A stretch of DNA of 7,074 nt from Gammaproteobacteria bacterium. GTDB lineage: Bacteria > Pseudomonadota > Gammaproteobacteria > Pseudomonadales > Pseudohongiellaceae. Shown here piece after piece: positions 1 to 4,708 of the stretch (position 1 is the stretch's first letter; every line of letters starts with the position of its first letter). The notes beneath the pieces are model-generated. The model saw nothing but the letters and a program-made list of their open reading frames with translations. It was not told where the DNA came from and searched no databases. Location of the stretch: NCBI GenBank assembly GCA_003451715.1, contig DMJN01000313.1, positions 1-7,074 of the forward strand. The letters run 5' to 3'. Position numbers and translations under genes: made by a program.

Positions 1-40
1 CCTGCCAGCGGGCGGATAGCGATCGCCCTTAAGGCCAGCG

Positions 41-54
41 GTAACTAGAACCGG
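41..54 (+). repeat. 14-bp direct repeat, left copy
   Basis: The 14 bases gtaactagaaccgg occur here and again at 7051-7064, in the same orientation. A shorter relative (ggaaactaga) is at 208-217 and at 6961-6970. A match of this length in one orientation in 7 kb would be expected about 0.1 times by chance if bases were random, so the pair is suggestive only. The flanks differ apart from a CGATCGC seven-mer upstream of both copies. No gene is seen in 1-218. Confidence 0.4.
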
Positions 55-218
55 ATCTTGTATATCTTGATCGTTCCCCTGCCAAGACTAGGGGGGCTCC
101 GGAAGCATCAGGTGGCTCGGCATACACTATAACCCTAGCCGGTTGAGGGTGTGAGATGCTTTCTTTACGATGTAATTAGTAGCTTTTGATGTCAAGACCC
201 AGTTAGCGGAAACTAGAG

Positions 219-1331
219 CTACCTCATGGACAGTATTTCCTTGACAAACATCGGTTGACTAAACTTGGGCTCGAATGGTCCCCCACTTTGAATAATCTCA
301 GTGAAACGATCGACCTTCTCTTGATAATATTCCGCTGGACCATCTGGCTCTTTTCTGACAAGGTACTCCATCAAGGCATTGAATAGTGCCACAATCCTAT
401 CATCCACAATGAAGCAATTGTCACATAACCTATAGTCCTTCACATCTCCCTTTCTGTGCGCCTCACGCAATTTCTCTAATACATGTCCATTCCAAACATC
501 CCGAATTGACTGATTCTTAATGTCACCCACAATAAGTTCACCATGGTAATCTCGGCAGCAACTTGAAACGGCGCCATCATGATGAACCCAGAGGGACCGG
601 AATGGCAGCTGGCATGGTCTATTTGGAAATGTAGCTTCAGGAAACAGGTTTACCCGGTGAAAATACGAAGTATCCGGAGACAGACTATTCATAAAACCAA
701 AACTCATCCAACGCGGATCGATAAATTGACGAAATAATTGAATAAATTGACCAACCTCATGAACGTTGTCATTAGACAAGACCATGTTGGATGAAATAGA
801 GTATCCACGTGGCAACAATTCTTCCTTAGCCAGTTGGATATTGTGAAGCAGGTCATCCCACTTTCCACCAGCGCGTATAAGTTCGTAAGTTTCTTTCGTA
901 GCACCATCGATACTAAATCGAATATGGGAAGAGATGTCTCTATATTCAAGCAATGTATCCAGATGACGTTCCAATAGTAAACCATTGGTACTCAAGACTA
1001 AGATCATACCAACTTCTCGGAACACAGCTAATATCTGAGGTAACCTGGGATTCGCCAACGGATCGCCGATTGTGTGAACATCGACAGCTTCGACGCCCTC
1101 TGCTTTTAATTCTTGTAATACTTGTATTAACAGATCATCCTTGATGACGCCCTTTTGACGCTTTGCCATGAGGGTATTGCACATCAAGCAATTAATGTTG
1201 CATGTATTGTTGATCTCAACGGTAGGGGGGCGCCGCAATTCATTCTGAGATGGCAGGTACGGCTTATAATCGGACGCGTCAAGTTCAGCTAGTCGCTCCC
1301 AAAATATTGCAGCATGTTTCTTCATCTCCAT
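219..1331 (-). CDS. Radical SAM protein with SPASM/twitch-like C-terminal domain
   Basis: This is an rSAM enzyme that should bind a [4Fe-4S] cluster and cleave SAM to make a 5'-deoxyadenosyl radical; the substrate is unknown. Numbered from an upstream TTG at 1343, the cluster motif is C48-x3-C52-x2-C55 in the context NTCNINCLMCN. It is followed by IGDPL (92-96, in place of GGEP), STNG (118-121) and SIDG (144-147), the usual barrel strands. The C-terminal third holds C244, C262, C263, C307 and C310, enough for one auxiliary Fe-S cluster as in twitch or short SPASM domains. I prefer ATG 1331 (residue 5 of the longer form) over TTG 1343, because neither has a strong ribosome site and ATG is the commoner start; ATG 1325 is also possible. 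It follows a small ORF on the same strand by 37 bases, so co-transcription is likely. The family call is firm and the substrate is not. Confidence 0.88.
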   Translation of the reverse strand: MEMKKHAAIFWERLAELDASDYKPYLPSQNELRRPPTVEINNTCNINCLMCNTLMAKRQKGVIKDDLLIQVLQELKAEGVEAVDVHTIGDPLANPRLPQILAVFREVGMILVLSTNGLLLERHLDTLLEYRDISSHIRFSIDGATKETYELIRAGGKWDDLLHNIQLAKEELLPRGYSISSNMVLSNDNVHEVGQFIQLFRQFIDPRWMSFGFMNSLSPDTSYFHRVNLFPEATFPNRPCQLPFRSLWVHHDGAVSSCCRDYHGELIVGDIKNQSIRDVWNGHVLEKLREAHRKGDVKDYRLCDNCFIVDDRIVALFNALMEYLVRKEPDGPAEYYQEKVDRFTEIIQSGGPFEPKFSQPMFVKEILSMR

Positions 1332-1368
1332 CTTCGCTAACAAAACCCGAGGGATAAGGGATAGAAAC

Positions 1369-1569
1369 TTAGAGATAGGAATTTGCTTTTAGCAGATGGG
1401 GGCCTCGGGCCAGCAGCGGGCCCAGAACCTGGCCGTTAGTCTGTTTCAGATAAACCCCGTTATCTCTAATAACTATTTCACCTTCTCCTTTTTCTAGAGG
1501 GAAGCCACATCGCATAGCGTCACCTATTTTGTAGTTCTTTTGCAAGCACCCATACCACCCAGCAACCAC
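1369..1569 (-). CDS. Small hypothetical protein (48 or 66 aa), possible partner or precursor peptide
   Basis: I do not recognise this protein. The long form starts at GTG 1569. A better start is ATG 1515, which has AGGTGA four bases upstream and gives a 48-residue product beginning MRCGFPLEKGEGEI and ending LLKANSYL. The sequence is mixed polar and hydrophobic, with a stretch VIRDNGVYLKQTNGQVLGPL that looks like short beta strands. It has no signal peptide, no double-glycine motif and only one cysteine in the short form. It lies 56 bases after the B12-type rSAM stop and 37 bases before the SPASM-like rSAM start, all on one strand. That position suits an rSAM substrate peptide or a small accessory protein, but a decayed fragment of a larger gene is equally possible. 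Confidence 0.45.
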   Translation of the reverse strand: MVAGWYGCLQKNYKIGDAMRCGFPLEKGEGEIVIRDNGVYLKQTNGQVLGPLLARGPHLLKANSYL

Positions 1570-1625
1570 AGGATACCCTGCCTAGCATGAAAAAGGCTCA
1601 GGCGATATCACCGACGAGGTGGTAG

Positions 1626-3050
1626 CTAAGGGATTTGGCTGCACTTGCGCCACTCTTGCTCATTGGGGGCTATCGCCTTGGAAAGATCGTCGAGGAACCT
1701 ACCGGGAAGTTCCCGTGGCTCGACGGTTTCTCGAAGTTCAGCCGTTCGTTGCAGGGCAGCGCATAGAAGCGCCGCCAGGCTGCCTTCGAAAGATTCCTCG
1801 ATTAGGCCGCGGATCTGCTTCCTCGTAGCGACAGGATTCCAGAGGAGATCGAGGACCATGTTGTAGCACTGTGCGCGTTCGACTTGTTCCGCGGGCATCG
1901 TAGAACTCGCGTGAATGCGACCGTCCCTCGGATCGACATCGAATCCGAATTGCTCGACTTGGTTGAAGAGAGCCGTGGAAGGGAAAATGCGGAGAGTGCT
2001 CGACACGATGGCCAGGCTACCGAGAGATCCACAGAAGTCGACCGAAGTGAGCCAGTCCAACAGCGATTCTCCAGGTAGACCAATGATCAGATTGACCTTC
2101 GTTTCGATACCGAACTCTTCGGCAAGGCGGACATTTTGTCGAAAGCGGTCCTCGCGAAAGAATCCCCTCTTGATTCTCGAGAGAGTCTGGACATTCGAGG
2201 ACTGAAGCCCGATCTCGATTGATCGGAATCCGGCCAGTGCCATCGCTTCGATCAGTTGTGCATCGAGGCGCTCGATGTTGATCTCGGCATGGAAGGTCCA
2301 GTCGTCTCCAAGCGTTTGAAGCTCGGCCAAGATTTCGAGAGCCCGCTGCCGGTTGAGGACGAAAGTTCCATCGAGGAGCTCGACCTGCATTTTCTTGGCG
2401 TCGACGTGTTCCCGGATGTAAGCGATGTCCTGGAAGATGTGCTCGAGAGAGTGGGCACGGTAATTTCCTGCCATGTTGCAGTAGGTACACTGAAACGCAC
2501 ATCCGTCGGAGGTGAGGAGTTGGAGTCGACCGCTGTCGATGGAGGCTTCGAGGAACTCAGGACTGGTCGTGATCGGAGAGGATATTTCCTCCTCGGCAAT
2601 CGAATGACTGTAGATCGGCCCGAATTCATTGGCGGAGCTGCGCCGATCCGGCTTGCCTTCGATGTTGACGAGAACCTCTAGGAGGGCTTGCTCTGCACGA
2701 CCTGAAATGGCCAGATCGATGACCCCGTTCTCGATGGCTCGCATCAGAGCTGGGTTCTGGGGAGTCACTTGTGGGCCTCCGGCCAAGATGACGAGCTCGG
2801 GATTAGACGTTCGTAACCGATGGGCGAGGTCGAGTAGTTGGGGTTCACTCCAGATGCACAACTGAATGCCAAAGACATCATGGTCGACCATGACATCGAA
2901 TGGGCTGGCCTCCCCCTCATCAAGTATCGGTCGGATATCGACCTGCCCCCTGAACTCGGTGGAACAATCGAGGTGGGCTTTCAGACACCAGAGCCCGTAG
3001 CTTGGAGCCTTGAAGTTTGAGTCGTCTATGGAAGTGAGCAGGATATTCAT
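1626..3050 (-). CDS. B12-binding-domain radical SAM protein
   Basis: The 474-residue product starts MNILLTSIDD at ATG 3050. An in-frame extension to 3140 exists, but it overlaps another ORF and does not read like family sequence. Residues 1 to about 130 resemble the Rossmann-like cobalamin-binding domain of this class, with VFGIQLCIW (59-67) and ILAGGPQVT (88-96); I do not see a D-x-H-x-x-G motif. The rSAM motif is C184-x3-C188-x2-C191 (CAFQCTYC), followed by LLDGTF (225-230), SIEIGLQS (277-284) and LIIGLPGE (321-328), typical of the B12-rSAM barrel. The C-terminal 100 residues are uncharacterised. Members of this class often methylate unactivated carbons or phosphorus, or rearrange rings; the reaction here cannot be told. 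The start shares ATGA with the stop of a 53-residue ORF. AAAGGG seven bases upstream may serve as ribosome site. Codon use is more GC-rich than in the other rSAM genes of the window. Confidence 0.9.
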   Translation of the reverse strand: MNILLTSIDDSNFKAPSYGLWCLKAHLDCSTEFRGQVDIRPILDEGEASPFDVMVDHDVFGIQLCIWSEPQLLDLAHRLRTSNPELVILAGGPQVTPQNPALMRAIENGVIDLAISGRAEQALLEVLVNIEGKPDRRSSANEFGPIYSHSIAEEEISSPITTSPEFLEASIDSGRLQLLTSDGCAFQCTYCNMAGNYRAHSLEHIFQDIAYIREHVDAKKMQVELLDGTFVLNRQRALEILAELQTLGDDWTFHAEINIERLDAQLIEAMALAGFRSIEIGLQSSNVQTLSRIKRGFFREDRFRQNVRLAEEFGIETKVNLIIGLPGESLLDWLTSVDFCGSLGSLAIVSSTLRIFPSTALFNQVEQFGFDVDPRDGRIHASSTMPAEQVERAQCYNMVLDLLWNPVATRKQIRGLIEESFEGSLAALLCAALQRTAELRETVEPRELPGRFLDDLSKAIAPNEQEWRKCSQIP

Positions 3051-3208
3051 GACGAGGCCCTTTCCCGGAAGGCGTGGGAAGATCCGAGCCGCTGGAGGTA
3101 AGTGGCCACGTAGAATTTGGATGGGAAGGTGCGTTGCCAATGCTCCTCGAGTGATGCATCGACTGTCTCGACAAACGATCTGAATCCTGAATCACGCTGG
3201 CCGTTCAT
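3047..3208 (-). CDS. 53-aa small ORF coupled to the B12-type radical SAM gene
   Basis: I do not recognise this product. It begins MNGQRDSGFRSFVETV, has a central SKFYVATYLQRLG and ends FRERASS. It is charged and probably helical, with no cysteine, no double-glycine motif and no signal peptide. Its TGA overlaps the ATG of the B12-type rSAM gene (ATGA), and its own ATG overlaps the TGA of an upstream frame in the same way, so translational coupling is likely if it is expressed. No Shine-Dalgarno sequence is seen. It could be a small partner or substrate of the rSAM protein. Alternatively it is the tail of a larger decayed protein: the same frame is open upstream except for one TAG at 3221-3223, and the text before that stop (SGWFFSIEIE) also reads like real protein. 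Confidence 0.4.
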   Translation of the reverse strand: MNGQRDSGFRSFVETVDASLEEHWQRTFPSKFYVATYLQRLGSSHAFRERASS

Positions 3209-3540
3209 GAGTTGCGTGGTCTATTCGATTTCGATCGAGAAGAACCAGCCGGAATCGCCATCAGAGCAGCGGTGGTATTCAACTCGATCCAAGGAAAAAA
3301 GAGTCTCGGTTCGCGAAACCGGGCCAAGTACTGGATCCGGATACTCTTCACCACGAGATGTGGTCTCAGATCTTCCACCAGGGGACTCCACTGCGTCGGG
3401 GTGATTTCGAACTCGGATTTAATGACGATATGATTGCCCAGGTCGAGAAGCGGTCGTTTGAGCAGAAAGCTGGGCGTATTACCGCGTTGCCGGATACAGA
3501 GTGAGTTACCGGAGTGGTAGAGATCTTCTCGGTCGTTATC
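3205..3540 (-). pseudogene. Broken reading frame upstream of the B12-type radical SAM operon
   Basis: One frame is open from just after a TAA near 3543 to a TGA at 3205-3207, but has no good start codon. It contains protein-like text such as NTPSFLLKRPLLDLGNHIVI and HLVVKSIRIQYLARF with GC-rich third positions. From about 3290 the text in a second frame (SLDRVEYHRCSDGDSGWFF) looks more natural. The switch coincides with a run of six T (minus strand), where one extra base would join the two frames. I infer the C-terminal part of a gene that lost its 5' end and picked up a frameshift, or a sequencing slip. The family is not recognised. Confidence 0.4.
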
Positions 3541-3938
3541 CAGTTAGATGGGAACCTATTCGAATCGATGGGTCTCGTGATGGTCTGGCGATCTGGGCAA
3601 CAATGCGGGCAAGCGGTCGAGCAGGCCGGGAGCTTTAAAGCTGTATTAGCATACCAATTCACACGGGGATGAAAGTACTTGGTATAAAACTGTATCTGAT
3701 GTTGTAGGCGGGATCGGCAAAACCGCTCAGCTTCCCTGGCATACAAGCCACCGGTGTGATAAGCAACGGCCAACATAGAAGAATCTCTGCGAGGTTAGTT
3801 TGGCTTGAGTCGGGGCATCGCCCCTACTGACACGATCTGTTGGACTACTGCTTGCTGTGCCTGCATCGCTTGAAATAGCTGTTGATTTACTTGGGAAATC
3901 GCGAGTATTAGGAAGAATAAATACCCTTTTTGACCCGG
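3366..3938 (-). pseudogene. Interrupted reading frame of unknown family
   Basis: A single minus-strand frame runs from after a TGA at 3939-3941 to 3366 with only one internal stop, TAA at 3795-3797. Before the stop it encodes a hydrophobic run (YLFFLILAI) and then a glutamine-rich helical segment (QVNQQLFQAMQAQQAVVQQI). After the stop comes MLAVAYHTGGLYAREAERF and QIQFYTKYFHPRVNWYA, which read like ordinary protein. There is no clear start codon or ribosome site at the 5' end. From about 3600 downward the frame loses protein character and becomes the shadow of the neighbouring broken frame, so the real remnant is probably about 3600-3938. I could not assign a family. Confidence 0.3.
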
Positions 3939-3948
3939 TCAATCAGTA

Positions 3949-4076
3949 GTTTGCCGCCAGCTATACACCCCATCGCCATCCGCTCACCCTGAGGGTGCCC
4001 TGAAATTCCACGCCAGTGCTCAGTACCCAGCCACTTTTTCCTGCTATACACTGCCCTGCTGGGCGCCTGGCAAACC
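3949..4076. repeat. Possible small repeat or MITE-like relic
   Basis: A seven-base inverted pair GTTTGCC (3949-3955) / GGCAAAC (4070-4076) brackets this stretch. Inside, GCTATACAC occurs twice in direct orientation (3960-3968 and 4043-4051), with a small hairpin CACCC-TGA-GGGTG at 3985-3997. The minus strand is open without a start of note from 4114 to 3908, ending in GGKLLIDRVKKGIYSS. The stretch ends about where the ACC deaminase-like text begins, as if it had interrupted that gene. These short matches are individually weak. Confidence 0.22.
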
Positions 4077-4287
4077 GGCGGCGCCCGGCTTGAAGGTCTG
4101 CTGCTAGATCCAGTTTATCCCGGCAAATCCATGGCGGCCTGCATCCAGCGCGCCCGTGATTACAACCCGAACCAATCCATTTTGTTCATGCATACCGGGG
4201 GGCGCCGGGGGTTCTTGTCCATGGCACAAGCTTATCTGATGACCTTCTTGAAAGATATCGTAGGAAAACTAGCGTTGTTTGCTAATT

Positions 4288-4298
4288 TGGTATATAAC
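4288..4298 (+). promoter_or_regulatory. Possible extended -10 promoter of the RiPP precursor
   Basis: The bases TGGTATATA (4288-4296) fit an extended -10 element in an AT-rich stretch about 40 bases before the precursor start. TTGTTT at 4275-4280 is too close to act as a normally spaced -35 box. A start near 4303 would leave a leader of about 30 bases carrying the ribosome site. Confidence 0.3.
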
Positions 4299-4319
4299 TT
4301 GGCGATAGTTATTGGAATC

Positions 4320-4324
4320 AGGAG
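4320..4324 (+). promoter_or_regulatory. Ribosome binding site of the RiPP precursor
   Basis: AGGAG lies nine bases before ATG 4334. This is the best Shine-Dalgarno sequence in the window and fixes the precursor start; it suggests strong translation of the peptide. Confidence 0.75.
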
Positions 4325-4333
4325 CAAAGACAG

Positions 4334-4570
4334 ATGACAAAAGACAAAAAAATACATGATAAGGATCTCGAGAATGTGTCTGGTGGCCGGGGAAAAACAG
4401 TTGGACGCAAGACAGCCGAAATCGGTCCCGATTTTGGTGTCGAAGATGTACTGGGCGCGGATGAAAAAACCTGTTCTTGTAGTTGTGGCTGCACAAGCAG
4501 CGGCACCTGGACATCAAACAAAAAGACCTGGACCAACGACAAGAAAAAAAGCGCCAAAGACGGTAAATAG
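4334..4570 (+). CDS. RiPP precursor peptide with LENVSGG leader and CxCxCxC core
   Basis: The 78-residue peptide has a short charged leader ending in KDLENVSGG (10-18), the double-glycine type motif of bacteriocin and many RiPP leaders, normally cut after GG by a C39 peptidase-transporter. The following region (19-45) is a polar linker. Four cysteines then alternate, C47, C49, C51 and C53 (TCSCSCGC), and no other cysteine is present. The tail holds two tandem heptads, TWTSNKK (58-64) and TWTNDKK (65-71), before a lysine-rich end. Small Ser/Thr/Gly/Asn residues around the cysteines suit thioether acceptors, and the W-T-S and W-T-N triplets suit aromatic cyclophane links. The downstream rSAM/SPASM gene is the probable modifying enzyme. 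A strong AGGAG precedes ATG 4334, which overlaps the stop of the upstream relic (ATGA). The precursor role is inferred from leader, composition and neighbour; the exact modification is unknown. Confidence 0.82.
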   Translation: MTKDKKIHDKDLENVSGGRGKTVGRKTAEIGPDFGVEDVLGADEKTCSCSCGCTSSGTWTSNKKTWTNDKKKSAKDGK

Positions 4571-4632
4571 GGTAAAAGGATATTGAGAATACACGCCTGC
4601 TACACCAAACACACTAACTCCTTTATCTGTTG

Positions 4633-4665
4633 AGTGACTGGGGCTGATGTTAAACCCCAGTCACT
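4633..4665 (+). promoter_or_regulatory. Strong hairpin between precursor and maturase genes
   Basis: AGTGACTGGGG (4633-4643) and CCCCAGTCACT (4655-4665) form a perfect 11-bp stem with an 11-base loop. No U-run follows, so it is not a standard intrinsic terminator. It is better placed as an RNA-stability or processing element, or a partial attenuator, that keeps precursor mRNA more abundant than maturase mRNA. Confidence 0.6.
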
Positions 4666-4685
4666 GTCACCATGATGACCCGGAA

Positions 4686-4707
4686 GTCGATGTGCCAAAC
4701 CATCGAC
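4686..4707 (+). promoter_or_regulatory. Hairpin at the start codon of the maturase gene
   Basis: GTCGATG (4686-4692) pairs perfectly with CATCGAC (4701-4707) around an eight-base loop, ending one base before the GTG start at 4709. The only purine-rich Shine-Dalgarno-like bases, GGAAG at 4682-4686, lie on the far side of this hairpin. Folding would bring them next to the start codon, so the hairpin may tune maturase translation. Confidence 0.4.
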
Positions 4708-4708
4708 A

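Larger units (their letters stand above)
4086..4337 (+). pseudogene. C-terminal remnant of a PLP-dependent ACC deaminase/D-cysteine desulfhydrase-like gene
   Basis: The frame reads [16 protein letters not shown] followed by [21 protein letters not shown]. This matches the conserved C-terminal pattern of the ACC deaminase/D-cysteine desulfhydrase family (LDPVY-x-GKAMAG, then FxHTGG-x-xxLF), PLP enzymes of the tryptophan synthase beta fold. Only about 60 of the usual 320-340 residues are present. The PLP lysine and all N-terminal parts are missing, so it cannot be active. The same frame is open back to 3993, but that part does not resemble the family. After AYLMTFLKD it runs on into a hydrophobic tail ([17 protein letters not shown]) that is probably non-coding sequence read through. 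It stops at TGA 4335-4337, overlapping the ATG of the RiPP precursor. Confidence 0.65.

Noticed and set aside
19..26. GCGATCGC, identical to the HIP1 palindrome of cyanobacteria
   Set aside because: It occurs only once in the window, so it does not support a cyanobacterial origin.
190..195. TTGACA on the minus strand downstream of the first rSAM gene
   Set aside because: No -10 box is found at 16-18 bases spacing and no gene follows.
2017..2502. 161-codon ORF inside the B12-type rSAM gene
   Set aside because: Same-strand frame shadow, rich in Arg/Pro/His as expected from an out-of-frame read.
3051..3140. N-terminal extension of the B12-type rSAM protein by 30 residues
   Set aside because: It overlaps a better small ORF in another frame, and the family-like start MNILLTSID is at 3050.
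3808..3828. Hairpin GGGGC-ATC-GCCCC with AGT/ACT flanks
   Set aside because: No U-run on either strand and it lies inside the open minus-strand frame; not enough to call a terminator or repeat family.
4356..4586. Second plus-strand frame of 76 codons over the precursor
   Set aside because: It is a shadow of the precursor frame; it lacks a ribosome site and protein-like composition.
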